Below, piece after piece: positions 40,300 through 51,028 of a stretch of 64,000 nt of DNA. The position numbers were made by a program, and so were the translations under genes. Under the pieces are notes generated by a model. The model had not been told where the DNA came from, did not search any database, and saw nothing but the letters and a program-made list of their open reading frames with translations. The DNA is from Argyresthia goedartella. Lineage: Eukaryota > Arthropoda > Insecta > Lepidoptera > Argyresthiidae. The stretch is taken from NCBI GenBank assembly GCA_949825045.1, contig OX463807.1, positions 38,026,749 to 38,090,748 on the forward strand. The letters are read 5' to 3'. The number at the start of each line of letters is the position of its first letter. The stretch's first letter is position 1.

Positions 40300-41040
40300 A
40301 CTTAACTATATATGTGTATAAACTTACTTATTTTAAAGAAATTGGATATCATTTTCACATACCACACATATATCACAATAAATCATCACATTTGTACATA
40401 GGTAATTGAAAATTATTAAATAGTTTTAGACTAACTAGCTTACAATACGAACATGTTCTGCTAAGAGATCAATAATAATAATAATACCTTGGACACTATT
40501 TACACATATTGATCTAGCCCCAAAATAGGATTCCCTGTATCTTGGGTACTAGACAATGATACACATACTTACATAGATAAATATTATACTTAGATAGATA
40601 AACAACCATGACTAGGGTAGAAACATCCGTTCTTATCCAACAAATATTTACCCCCTCTGGGACTCGAACCCGGGACCCATGGTTTCGTAGGCAGGGTCAC
40701 TGCCGACTCGGCCATTCGGGTTATATCAGTGGGCCATGCTTTGGAGATCTTAAGACATTAAATTCAATTGCTGATTATTTTACAAAATTAATAGCTGATT
40801 ATTTGAGCGAAGTAAACCTAGGAGACTGATTATAATTCATTAAAAATTACCTACTTTGTAACAAAATTAATATTATTATTGATCTCTTGGCAGAACATGT
40901 TCATGTTTTAAGCTAGTAAGTCTAAAATTATTTAATAATTTACAATTACCTGTGTACGAATGTGGTGATTTACTGTGTTATACCTAGCCAATTTCTTTAA
41001 AATAAGTAAGTTTGGATACGTGTATGGTTGACTGATATAA
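40300..41040. mobile_element. Hairpin (foldback) MITE with ~180-bp arms, carrying a SINE in its loop
   Basis: The left arm (40310-40490) has TTACTTATTTTAAAGAAATT, then AACATGTTCTGCTAAGAGAT. The right arm (40865-41010) has the reverse complement of the same blocks in order. Divergence is moderate. The loop contains the SINE at 40482-40722 plus about 140 bp. Confidence 0.65.
40482..40722 (-). mobile_element. tRNA-derived SINE (copy 1)
   Basis: On the minus strand: A box TGGCCGAGTCGGCA (40714-40701), B box GGTTCGAGTCC (40670-40660), then a body with a 'GTACCCAAGATACAGGGAAT' block and GGGGCTAGAT, and an (ATT)n tail at 40482-40495. It is nearly the same as 41640-41882. Confidence 0.85.
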
Positions 41041-41081
41041 ACCTTGAAGACTGATTGTGATGACTGATAAATACCATTAAC

Positions 41082-41576
41082 CATCAATTATTTGTGGTCT
41101 GTTTTCCATATTAACGAATAGCTGCTGTAAGCTAAAATAACTCAAGTGGTGTTTGATATGATAAGGAGTTACCTACATTTGAAATTGTTACAAATTCCAA
41201 ATTAAAGTTACTTTCTTCTACTTCTGGCTTTAAATGTAAATATTAAAATAAACTATATTGATTTTAACAATCCTATTTTTTTTAATACCTACCCACTTAA
41301 AACTATCCATTATCAATGGTATAACAAAGTGGGAAGGTTTGTTATACCCATCTTGGTTACACTGTTACAAACTGTGAAAATTATTCCCAGTTTGTAACAG
41401 TGTAACAAACTGGCACTATTTTCTTCCCAGTTTGTAACACTGTTACTCAAGGGTGTGACAAAATGGGAATCACATTCTGTTTTCATTCCCATTTGGTAAC
41501 AGTGTGACAAACTGTTTTTTTTCCCAGTTTGTAACAGTGTTACCAAGATGGGTGTGGCAAACTGGGAACACATGTT
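41082..41576 (-). mobile_element. Non-autonomous element with 20-bp motif array (copy 2, inverted)
   Basis: It is the inverted counterpart of 35507-36005, with the same AT-rich half and the same series of CCCAGTTTGTAACAGTGTTAC-like motifs. The two copies are 5.1 kb apart and bracket the small gene. Next to it, at 41585-41650, the minus strand reads IKIADHLECSVKKVF, an HTH-like string of uncertain meaning. Confidence 0.7.
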
Positions 41577-41639
41577 AAATACTTTCTTCACGGAGCACTC
41601 CAAGTGATCAGCAATCTTTATATACGTCCAATAGTGATG

Positions 41640-41882
41640 GAATAATAATACCTTGGACACTTTACACACATTAATCTAGCCCCAAACTAGGATTCCCTGT
41701 ATCTTGGGTACTAGACAAAGATACACATACTTATATAGATAAATACTATACTTAGATAGATAAACAACCATGACTAGGGTACAAACATCCGTTCTCATCA
41801 AACAAATATTTGCCCCACCGGGACTCGAACCCGGGACCCTTGGGTTTGAAGGCAGGGTTACTGCCGACTCGGCCATTCGGGT
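41640..41882 (-). mobile_element. tRNA-derived SINE (copy 2)
   Basis: Same head (B box complement GGACTCGAACC at 41821, A box complement TGCCGACTCGGCCA near 41863) and body as copy 1, with a (TAA)n tail at 41641. Confidence 0.85.
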
Positions 41883-42357
41883 CGGAAATGTAAGCCAACC
41901 ACTATTTTTCTGGTAGAGGGGTCGCAGCTCTTGGTTTTACCCATTTTTATCCAGAAATAAGCACAATACCACTTAGTAAGCAATAAAATAAGTAATATTT
42001 ATTAATAGCGCCATAAAGACATTATCATAGATAACCTATACTTTTTAAATTTTCAAATTTAGAACTCAGAAAATGTCATATCAGCCATGTTTCTAATTAG
42101 TTTTCCAGCTAAAAGCAGGGCAAAGTAATGCATGGTTTTTATAATGTTAGAAAAAAAACTATGTTGTAACTGATATGCGTTTTAGTTTGCACTTATTCGA
42201 TACATTATTAGTGTAATTACTTAAGTTCTTTACCATATTACTTTCATGTCATTAAAAAATTCTTAAAGCAGTTTATACTGAAGGGTTTATGGTACTGTGT
42301 TTCTAATTAGGTGCCCACCACGTATATATTGACAAAATACTTACATACCTACTTAAA
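41883..42357. other. Intergenic, no feature recognised
   Basis: AT-rich sequence with no repeat partner noticed. Confidence 0.35.
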
Positions 42358-42425
42358 CTTAATACGAAAGAGAAAGGAGATGCAGTTTCAATATTTTCTA
42401 GAAAGTGAAAAGGGATGGTCTATCC
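42358..42425 (-). repeat. Fragment of the CR1/L2-like family
   Basis: ATACGAAAGAGAAAGGAGATGC and the following AAAGTGAAAAGGGA match the C-terminal codon region at 24502-24570. The copy has lost the rest. Confidence 0.55.
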
Positions 42426-42722
42426 CTATTAGTCTTGCACAAAAATCCCAATAATCTTGCACTTTGTGCCAAGTCATTAAAATTTTGTATGGTCTTAGGT
42501 GAGGTCGGATTTAGGAAACCACCGCAACCAACTAGTACGCTACCTCTGGTGGCCTGTTTGCTTTTAATTCAATATGGGTATTTTTGAGTAATTAATCACA
42601 CATAACTAATTAAAAAATATATCTTCAGTAATACTAGTTTTAAGAGTTTTTTAAGTAAAACATGTATTGTCTGTTGGCAAACCTGAAATTAATAAAATAA
42701 AAATAAATAAGGGTCTGAAATG

Positions 42723-42992
42723 TCAGTCTAGTACTGTGAACTGTGACTGAGCAGTAGAGGGCTTTGTTTCCTTCTTTTCCTTTTTAATATTTTCCGTTCC
42801 CGGTTCCTTCGGAAACGGAAAATATGATGTTTGTACTGCGTGTATAGAGATATAGTTGTCATACTTTGTTTTGTTCAATACATCAATATCTTTCACAAAA
42901 ACAAGGTTTGGTTCGTGGCATCCTAGGGTTCTATTTACCACTTCCAGCTCCATCCTTAGGTTTGCAATGTCAAGTGCAATGAACAGGATTTG
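42723..42992 (-). pseudogene. ORF of unknown retroelement or host origin
   Basis: The minus-strand frame is open above its first ATG (ALDIANLRMELEVVNRTLGC) and ends with a Lys-rich tail. A short helical segment fits the end of a retroelement ORF1, but no diagnostic motif is present. Bases 42426-42720 are AT-rich without features. Confidence 0.25.
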
Positions 42993-43013
42993 TGACGACG
43001 AATCTTTATAATA

Positions 43014-43085
43014 GCTCCGTGGTCAAATGGGTTTCACGCTTGCTTCTCACACAGGAACTTCAGGTTCGAATGCTAATGGGATAAT
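43014..43085 (+). mobile_element. tRNA-like SINE head
   Basis: A-box-like TGGTCAAATGGG (43020-43031) and B box GGTTCGAATGC (43063-43073) at tRNA spacing, then an AT-rich tail. It differs from the other SINEs here. Confidence 0.45.
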
Positions 43086-43101
43086 AAATTTATCTTAAGT
43101 A

Positions 43102-43831
43102 CACTCGGCGCCACGAATAAAGAGCTCTCGGAGAAACTGGCGGGGATTACTGCGCATGTGTACAGTCGCGGCATAATTCCGAAGTGCGTTTTTAGGGTTA
43201 GTGTGAAGGAATGAGTGTTCAGGACTTTCTTCACTTCTATTTTTTCTCTGTTTGATATTTTGTTGATTGGGATATTAGCCGATGTAAATAATGGACTTTG
43301 TGTCAAATAAACTATAGGTACTCTCTATTGACAACATTTGTTAACGTCAAGGTTGAAACCTATATATAAATAACCCCCTAGCATAGAATGCCCCTAGTCA
43401 CTAGGGCCTAGTGAATATAGATACTTGTAGTAATAGTCCTGCACACTCTTTTCTTCCCGCTGACTAATAATTTGTAACAATTAAACCACAATTAAGTTTT
43501 TCATCAGACTTCTTCATCAGTATTTCATCAGACTCTTTTTTGATATAACAGTTCACATCGTAAACCATTTTTCTAGCTTGCCTAGTCAGTACTTTATTTT
43601 TCGGCATTTTCGACCGGGGCGAAAGATAACGTTGGGTAATATTGTATGCGACTGTACTCAAGAAGCTTCGAGACGTGCTTTCGGTGCGGGCATCGGGAAG
43701 CGACTGATCAACGAATCAGGTGCCGGCGCTGACTACCGCCCCCGTCGCTCCTCACTTCCCCGCGCCAAACACTTGTGAAAAGTGACTACTGCGCATTCAA
43801 GGACAAAGCTCTTTAGTCGTGGCGCCGAGTA
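43102..43831. mobile_element. Non-autonomous IS630-type (Sailor-like) element with TA flanks
   Basis: The ends are inverted copies of YACTCGGCGCCACGA followed by (A/C)TAAAGAGCT, about 26 bp in all, with TA immediately outside (43100-43101 and 43832-43833). Inside, on the minus strand, is the start of an IS630-group transposase. The rest of the transposase is gone, replaced by unrelated-looking sequence. Size is 730 bp. Confidence 0.7.
43464..43607 (-). pseudogene. N-terminus of an IS630-type transposase (HTH start)
   Basis: The 47-codon frame starts MPKNKVLTRQARKMVYDVNC, then YIKKESDE. 'MPKxKxLTxQxRxxVYxVxxYxKxE' is the usual opening of the transposases whose catalytic part is seen at 7.65-8.34 kb. 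It stops after about 40 residues. Confidence 0.55.
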
Positions 43832-44035
43832 TACCATCATCGGACATTCAAGTGTTACGAATGACACGTTAGGTCTACTATCGCTACGTAGAAGTCATCG
43901 TAAAACCCCTCCACCAACCCGCAATAGGCCAGAGCGTGGTGGAGTATGGCTTAATCTTACTGGTATCCGGGCAGAGGCCTGTGGCCCTCGGTGGGAACAT
44001 TAATGGGCTACATTTATTTATTTTAATTTATAATC

Positions 44036-44415
44036 TAATGAGCCCAAACTTGGTTTACCGCGTCCGAAGTATCCGAAGGTTCCGTCTTCCACCTTTGAGC
44101 TCCATCATCAGATGATGATGAGGATATCATTATCAGATTAAATAAACAGATCTTTTAACAACGAATTTCGATGGGTATACAAGTAAGCAGCTCAGAGTTC
44201 CGTCTGCAACCTTCCATCCCCATCATCAAGTGATGGATGAGTAAAATCATGGATTATTCTTGTCCCGACAAATCTAACGAGCCCAAACTCGATGGGTTTA
44301 GTATATAAGCATACCAGGGTTCCCTCTCCCACCTTCGGACCAGGTCGATGGTATCATATTAGTGTAGTATCATTGCCTCGTCATCATCACGAAACTTGGT
44401 ATGTTTATGTAGTTT
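44036..44415. repeat. ~120-bp diverged tandem repeat
   Basis: Blocks near GAGCCCAAACT(T/C)G..GTTCC(G/C)TCT..CACCTT recur at about 44039, 44160 and 44279. A run of 13 A follows at 44427. It is the kind of array seen near element ends, and may be the 3' UTR of the large CR1/Jockey-like element or a separate repeat. Confidence 0.5.
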
Positions 44416-44494
44416 ACTACATGAATAAAAAAAAAAAAATGTATGTTAAGTCTTACAAATATGCTCATTTCCAAAATGAAGATACCAGTTAGAG

Positions 44495-45308
44495 TAAGTA
44501 CATTTAACTGTCTAAATAACGGTCTACATGACTCATATGGGCTTACACCACAAATAGTTCTGATGCAGCGTTTCTGTATGATAAACAGTCTTTTGACATC
44601 CACCGAATTACCCCATATCACAATTCCATAGCGTAATGCTGATTCGACATATCCGTGGTAGGCCAGAAGAGCTGATTCTCTACTCGCTACTTTCGTTAGT
44701 CGGTACAGAGCATAAGTAAAACTGTTGACCTTTTTACATAGTTTGTCGACATGGGCTTTCCATGACAACTGTGGATCTATCGTTATCCCTAAAAATACTA
44801 TTTCCTGTGATTCAGATATTTGTTGATTTTGATATGTCAATGATAAATTTAATTCTGGTTTTACTTGATTAAAAAATTGCATATAAGATGTCTTATCCAT
44901 ATAAGTACATTTAACTGTCTAAATAACGGTCTACATGACTCATATGGGCTTACACCACAAATAGTTCTGATGCAGCGTTTCTGTATGATAAACAGTCTTT
45001 TGACATCCACCGAATTACCCCATATCACAATTCCATAGCGTAATGCTGATTCGACATATCCGTGGTAGGCCAGAAGAGCTGATTCTCTACTCGCTACTTT
45101 CGTTAGTCGGTACAGAGCATAAGTAAAACTGTTGACCTTTTTACATAGTTTGTCGACATGGGCTTTCCATGACAACTGTGGATCTATCGTTATCCCTAAA
45201 AATACTATTTCCTGTGATTCAGATATTTGTTGATTTTGATATGTCAGTGAAAAATTTAATTCTGGTTTTACTTGATTTAAAAATTGCATATAAGATGTCT
45301 TATCCACA
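44495..45308. repeat. 407-bp tandem duplication of the 3' part of ORF2
   Basis: TAAGTACATTTAACTGTCTA starts at 44495 and at 44902. The two units differ at only a few bases (for example ATGATAAA versus GTGAAAAA). As a result the C-terminal RT codons occur twice. Confidence 0.9.
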
Positions 45309-47310
45309 TTAACACATAAATTATTTACTACTAACCAGTCAATGATATGTCTAATTGTATTGTTTATGTCAATATTAAATTCATTCAAAATTGTATTTTT
45401 TATTATAATTGAGATGTCATCAGCATAAAGGGTGCAACGGTGTTTCGTGCTTTCCGGTATGTCATTTATGTATAACAAGAACAACAGTGGACCGAGAACA
45501 CTTCCTTGGGGTACACCAAAATTGTTTGCTCGTAGTACTGATTTATTCTCTGTTAGTTCCGATTTGTCATTTATTTTTTTGATAACTACATACTGAGAGC
45601 GGTTGCTTAGGTAGGTTTTTATCCAGTCATAGGCTGGTTCGCGAATACCGTATCTCTCACATTTTCCTAATAAGATATTATGATTGACAAAATCGAAGGC
45701 TTTAGACATATCAAAAAATACTGTTACAGTCGGTGTCCTAGTATCAATAGCTTCCGCTAATGTTTTCACTAAATTGAAGCATGCGAGAGTGGTAGATTTT
45801 CCTTTCTGGAATCCATTTTGTTCGTTTCTAATTACAGAGAATTTTGATGGAAAAGATGAGATTCTGTTGTGCATAATTTTTTCAAAAACTTTAGATAGTA
45901 TAGGCACCAGGGTAACTGGCCTATACTTGCTCATGTCTGTTCTCTCCCCTTTTTTATATAATGGCTTCACTACCGAGATTTTTAATTCTTTGGGAAACAG
46001 ACCTTCTGTGAGAGATTTGTTAACTAGGTGTGTCAATACAGGGGATATTTCTTTATTACAGAATTTTAGAATGTTTGTTGCGATTTCATCATAGCCAGTG
46101 GCATTAGTATTATTAAGTTGTTTAATTGTTTTTGAGGTTTCCTCTATAGTACAAGGTGATAGAAATATGCTATAACTTGATTGAGTTACTTTATAAATTG
46201 CGGTATTGTCGGGATGATTGCTTATATTTGTATTGGTCAAATCTATGAAGTAGTCATTAAATGCATTTGCCATCGCTATTGGATCCTCCGTTTTTTTGTT
46301 TTTTATATCTATAGATCTTATTTCGATGTCAATATTTCCATTTTCATTTTCCTTTTTTATTAACTGCCACGAGGCTTTGCATTTATTTTTAGCATTATTG
46401 ATGAAATTGTAATTTTGAATTTTTTGAGAGCACTCTATACATCTGCGCAACCGTTTGCTATACCTCAAGTAGTTATTTTTATTTGTTACTGATTTGTTTT
46501 GATAGTACTGGAATCTTAGTTTTCTTTTAGTTTGACATGACCGCCTTATGCCTTTAGTTAGCCATTTAGGATTGACATTTGTATCCCGTCTAGTTTTCAC
46601 CCTAATTGTTGGGAAGCATTGATTGTTAAGTAAGACTATCGTATCATGGAGTAATTTGAACGCTGGTTCCAATTTTGTACAATTCAAGACTTCATTCCAT
46701 GATAGGCTATCTAGGTAGCCTTTAAACTTTACCAAATTTTCATCGCTATAATCCCTTTTAGTGGTATACCAAAAATGTATTTGTTGCTTTATTTTTGTCA
46801 CAGGAACAGTGAGGAATTGCGTTGTGTCATGGTCTGACAGTCCTAGACGTTTAGTTTCCCCATAAGCCGTATTAATATTACTTATTAGATGGTCAATACA
46901 CGAGTTTATTCTTGTTGGTGTATTAAGATGAATGATCATGTTATAGGCTTCTATTATGCTTTTAAACTCTTTTGTCCACTTGTCATCTTTCAGTGTATTT
47001 ATGTTTAAATCCCCAGTTATTATCAATTTGCTATTGTTCAGTTTATGTCTTAGCTTATGTAGTAAGAGTTCTAGTTTATTAAGGAAGTCTGTATTTAGTT
47101 TGGCATTTGGAATTTTATACAGACAAAATAAAAATAATTTATATTCTGCAACCTCCACTCCACAACATTCAAAAGAAAATGGTTCGGTCAATTCTTTGGC
47201 AACATTTATTTCTTTAGTTTTAATGTGATTTTTGGCAAATATACAGACACCTCCTCGTGATTTATCTGACCTACAGTAAGAGGTGGCTAGTCTGTAATTT
47301 TTGAGCAGTA
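44861..47310 (-). CDS. CR1/Jockey-like ORF2, main part (endonuclease remainder plus reverse transcriptase), interrupted at its N-terminal side
   Basis: After the 4.2-kb insertion the frame resumes with LLLKNYRLATSYCRSDKSRG, then LIITGDLNINTLK and LGLSDHDTTQFL (endonuclease SDH). The reverse transcriptase follows: NATGYDEIATNIL, VVKPLYKKGERTDMSKYRPV, VFFDMSKAFDFVNHNILL, GVPQGSVLGPLLFLLYINDI and the catalytic RCTLYADDIS. The thumb reads FLGITIDPQLSWKAHVDKLC. It ends early, where the 407-bp duplication replaces the natural C-terminus; the other duplicate carries that region in a separate 176-codon frame (44370-44900). The open frame over 800 codons implies that both rearrangements are recent. 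Confidence 0.88.
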
Positions 47311-47985
47311 AAGGCCGTAGCAGCCTTGGGAACAAAAAGTGCCCCCAGAGCTATCGACTCCTAAATTGGATCAGTGGTTACCTAAGTAGAGTTTGTCAAG
47401 TATGCCAAGTATTAGTCCAAAATCATTTAGGGTTCCGTATAAAATGAAACAAGTAAATGTAAATAGATTTTTATTTTTTCTCCGAAAGTTCTTTGTTATA
47501 ATGCTTGATTTTTTGGGGAGGTACTAAAGCGATTATTGTGCAAAATCTGGCAATTAAATCATAAAACTTCTTCTTTGATATTTCCAAGAAAACTTAAAAT
47601 AAAATATTTGAAACTTTTTTTTTGACACTTCTAAAATAACGACCACTCTAAATTACAACTTGATATTTGCCTTTAATCGCTATAATTAACCTTGAAAAAA
47701 ATCAGGTATTTAACAAACCAGTAACACTGTCAAAATTCAAAATTTACATAACAACATCGTCGAAATAAGGCATATTAATTGGTAATATACGATTTGAAGA
47801 GTATCGTTCAAAAATAGCAGTGGTATTAATCTTCATCGCTGTTATCGTTGATTACGACAACGGTCGCTTGATCTGAAAACACCTTACTTAATATTTCAGC
47901 GGGTCTTATAAGTTTTGCCAAAAATCTGGCATGCGATAAGTAGTAAATGACAGCGGCGACGTATGAACTACATGGGGGAGAACTA
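47311..47985. repeat. Left long terminal inverted repeat
   Basis: Matches the reverse complement of 50880-51543 from AAGGCCGTAGC at the tip to about GGCGACGTATGAACTACATG at the inner side. It includes the inverse of the last ~50 transposase codons. Confidence 0.9.
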
Positions 47986-48130
47986 CAAAACTATTTTGAA
48001 TTAAAGAAATGTCTCTTTGACAGATTACTAGAAATCTTTGACTATCTAGTCAAAGCTCCTTTATGGTCAAAGCTAGAAATCGACTTGTTTTTGAGCTTCT
48101 CACAAAAGACGCAATCCTCTCTTTGAAAAA

Positions 48131-48529
48131 ATGGATATAGAAATTATAATTAAAAATATATTTTCTGCAAAAAGAAATAAACGATTATATGAATTATGTA
48201 TAAATAAAATTATCGATTGCTTGAATGAAGCGAAAATTGCTGATTTTGTTAATTCAGGTGAATGTGTGTTTGAAATAATTTCAAACATACAATCTGTTAT
48301 TTTTTCGTTACCGTTGCCGAGAGTGATATTGGTAGAAATATTTTTTATAGCACTTCCGCCATATGAGGTCTATCTCTCTGAAGAAGGAATGGTGTCCACG
48401 GGCCAGTGCCAAGACTGCGAAAATATTTCATATCCTGTATACAATAATCAAGAACTCGTTAATGTACATAATCTCTATTGTGAACGTTGCGGTGGTGAAT
48501 TATTTTTGCAGGAAACTTATTATATGTAG
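48131..48529 (+). CDS. Accessory ORF of the DNA transposon, zinc-ribbon-like (132 aa)
   Basis: Starts MDIEIIIKNIFSAKRNKRLY. The C-terminal half has two CxxC pairs (CQDCENI and CERCGGEL), a possible zinc ribbon. No nuclease motif is seen. It is co-oriented with the transposase and lies 145 bp inside the left repeat. No homologue is recognised. It may be an accessory DNA-binding protein or the N-terminal exon of the next gene. Confidence 0.6.
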   Translation: MDIEIIIKNIFSAKRNKRLYELCINKIIDCLNEAKIADFVNSGECVFEIISNIQSVIFSLPLPRVILVEIFFIALPPYEVYLSEEGMVSTGQCQDCENISYPVYNNQELVNVHNLYCERCGGELFLQETYYM

Positions 48530-48743
48530 CTAATAGTTTTGTGAATATACTCTTTGGATTTATTGACTTTGAATCTTTGAATGTAGTAAGAATGTGTAGA
48601 TGTCAACATAGGTAGCACTCGTCATTCTTGATATCAGTAGGAAAACATGACACACAATAATCAAACAACATCATAATATGTACATACGTACTGTTATCTA
48701 TATATTATACACAATCTTTATTTTTAAGTGGTCTGCAAACGCG

Positions 48744-50520
48744 ATGGCTGATAAAAGGGAAGTGAGTTGTGCTGCTTGTAATCGTTTACTAAAAAATGTT
48801 CCTGGAAGAAAAAGAAAATTATCCACAGATAAGGATGTTGAATACTTTTATAATATTACTGGGCAACTATTTTCTATCGGAGATATATTGTGTAATAAAT
48901 GTCGACTCAAAAAATATCGCGATTTACAAGTTCTGCAAGCGCAAAGCTCCATCAATAATAATAACACGCCGAGCAATAGTAGTTTTGCCACTAACCCTGA
49001 TGATATTAACCCTGGTTACGACTCCGATGATATTAACCCTGGTTACGACTCTGATGATATTAACCCTGGTTACGAATCCGATGATGATTTTGTGATTCAC
49101 GCAGTGAATACAAATAATGATAACATCTCCGAACACATTGAGCTTATGATCTCGAGAACTGTATCGACTCATAAATACTGTTGCTTATGTTCAAAAAAAA
49201 ACTAACATAACTACTGTACCACAAATTGCTAGAGTGCAAGCATACACAATGCGGAAAATCTTTATTCCAAAGGGAAATAGGTGTTGCAGAGATCACCTAA
49301 TTAAAAACAGATTTTTGATAATTGTTTAAATGATTTAAGAGTTTATTCTCCTTCATCGGTTTTTGATTTAACGGATTTAACAACGATTTTAGGACTTCTG
49401 GGAAATGACGCCAAAAATACTATGTTTACATCAATAGGTAATTTTTCTCTATCAGATAATGATATAAAAGTATTTACTGGTCTGACTTGGGAAAACATAA
49501 CTGCAGTAACGAACTTGCTGTCATCATCGTTGCGAGACACGAAGACAAGGAGTGTTGTTCAAGCAGTTGTAGTTTTTCTCATGAAACTGAGAACTGGCAA
49601 CTCTAACGTAATGATTAAAACTATTTTACAACTGCCGTATGAACAAGCCGTTTCAGAATATGTGGGAAGTGTGATCAATGCTTTTGAAATCATTTTACCT
49701 TTACGATTTGGCATCAAAAGTTGCATAAGACAAGACTTGATTGTGAACCACACCACAATTATTGCAAATGAGCTATGTGGCACTAATGATACGTTGATTG
49801 TTATTTGTGATGGTACATATGCGAGCCACCAAAAAAGTAAAAACAACAACTATCAAAGAAAGTCATATTCTGGTCAAAAGAAAAAGCACTTATGCAAACC
49901 TTTTACAATATGTGCAACGGATGGCTTCGTTATTGACATGTTGGGCCCTTATACTGCAAATGAAAATGATGCAAGTATACTGAGAAAAATAATGGACGAT
50001 CCATCAACGGGTTTGAGTTCTTTAATGTGCCCAGGAGATATTTTTGTTCTTGATAGGGGTTTTCGCGATATTGTGCCATACTTGGAAACAAAAGGATTTA
50101 AAGTGTTGATGCCAGCTCTTAAGGGCAACCGGAAACAATTAACTTGCCAAGAGGCTAATGAGTCTCGATTTGTAACAAAAATTCGATGGCCTGTGGAAGC
50201 GGTGCATGGCATGATAAAACAAAAAAATAAGCTTTTAGACAATGTTATTAACAACAAAATTCTACCTAAAACCGGTAGTTTATACAGAATAGCCTCCTAC
50301 TTACTTAATGGTTTCGGGAAAAGGTTAACATCAGATGCAACCACAACCGAAGAGGTTCTTAACCGTTTTCATAGTATGAGAAATATTGACAATACATTAG
50401 AAAACGAAGTCGAAAAAAATGGTTGGCTCCGAAAAAAACTCCCCTTTGAAGCTGTAGACTCAAGTGCTATTCTGGACTTTCCTGAACTAACGGAACGTGA
50501 AATGATTATTCTTTTTACGG
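48744..50520 (+). CDS. DDE_Tnp_4-type transposase, exon 1 (two poly-A frameshifts)
   Basis: The likely start is MADKREVSCAACNRLL at 48744 (an upstream in-frame ATG at 48678 adds a hydrophobic stretch). An N-terminal zinc region (CAACNRLL, ILCNKCRLKKYRD) is followed by three copies of DDINPGY(D/E)S from a 27-bp repeat. Two frameshifts fall in A runs (about 49192-49200 and 49303-49307). The catalytic part is open from 49422: VICDGTYASHQK (first Asp), DIFVLDRGFRDIVPYLETKG (second Asp), IRWPVEAVHGMIKQK (Glu). This is the IS5-like DDE_Tnp_4 pattern. The exon ends at TTTTACGG before GTAGGTAGC. The homopolymer shifts could be decay or sequencing error. Confidence 0.82.
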
Positions 50521-50645
50521 GTAGGTAGCCCTTCAAGACTATTTCGGCATATTTTCTTCGTTACGCATATCTGCCAGTACGGGACAATATGTTTTTCATA
50601 CAGTTAGTTGATTTTCTGATCGTTAATAGTTTCTTTTTCTTTCAG

Positions 50646-51028
50646 GCACTTATCAATTCCACCAAGCCGTATCGTACTTAGCAGAAGTGATAAACGACGA
50701 CGGCACTTTGAACATACAATACGTGAAAGATAAAACAAACATTTTGAAAATTCAAATTCAGTCGCGGCATATTTCTAAAAAGATTTATAAATGTTTTATT
50801 CATTACAATCCGCATATTGTTGGCATTGCTGGGATCGAAAGGTACTATTGCGAGTGTGCTAACGGATTGCGGACGGTAGGATGCTGTTCACACGTCGCCG
50901 CTGTCATTTACTACTTATCGCATGCCAGATTTTTGGCAAAACTTATAAGACCCGCTGAAATATTAAGTAAGGTGTTTTCAGATCAAGCGACCGTTGTCGT
51001 AATCAACGATAACAGCGATGAAGATTAA
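50646..51028 (+). CDS. Transposase exon 2 with SWIM zinc finger
   Basis: It follows the acceptor TTTCTTTTTCTTTCAG (ending 50645). Joining at phase 1 restores one frame: TGTYQFHQAVSYLAEVINDD. The SWIM motif CxCx(n)CxH is YYCECANGLRTVGCCSHVAA. The protein ends in an acidic tail, VVVINDNSDED. The 125-bp intron (50521-50645) fits GT-AG. From about 50880 the coding sequence lies within the right terminal inverted repeat. A C-terminal SWIM after DDE_Tnp_4 is known from animal transposases of this kind. Confidence 0.82.

Noticed and set aside
40655..40722. tRNA genes at the SINE heads (also 41821-41882, 43014-43085 and 61117-61175)
   Set aside because: Each is followed by a shared SINE body or AT-rich tail, so these are SINE promoters, not tRNA genes.
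41676..41876. 66-codon ORF on the minus strand
   Set aside because: It lies within a tRNA-derived SINE and is not coding.
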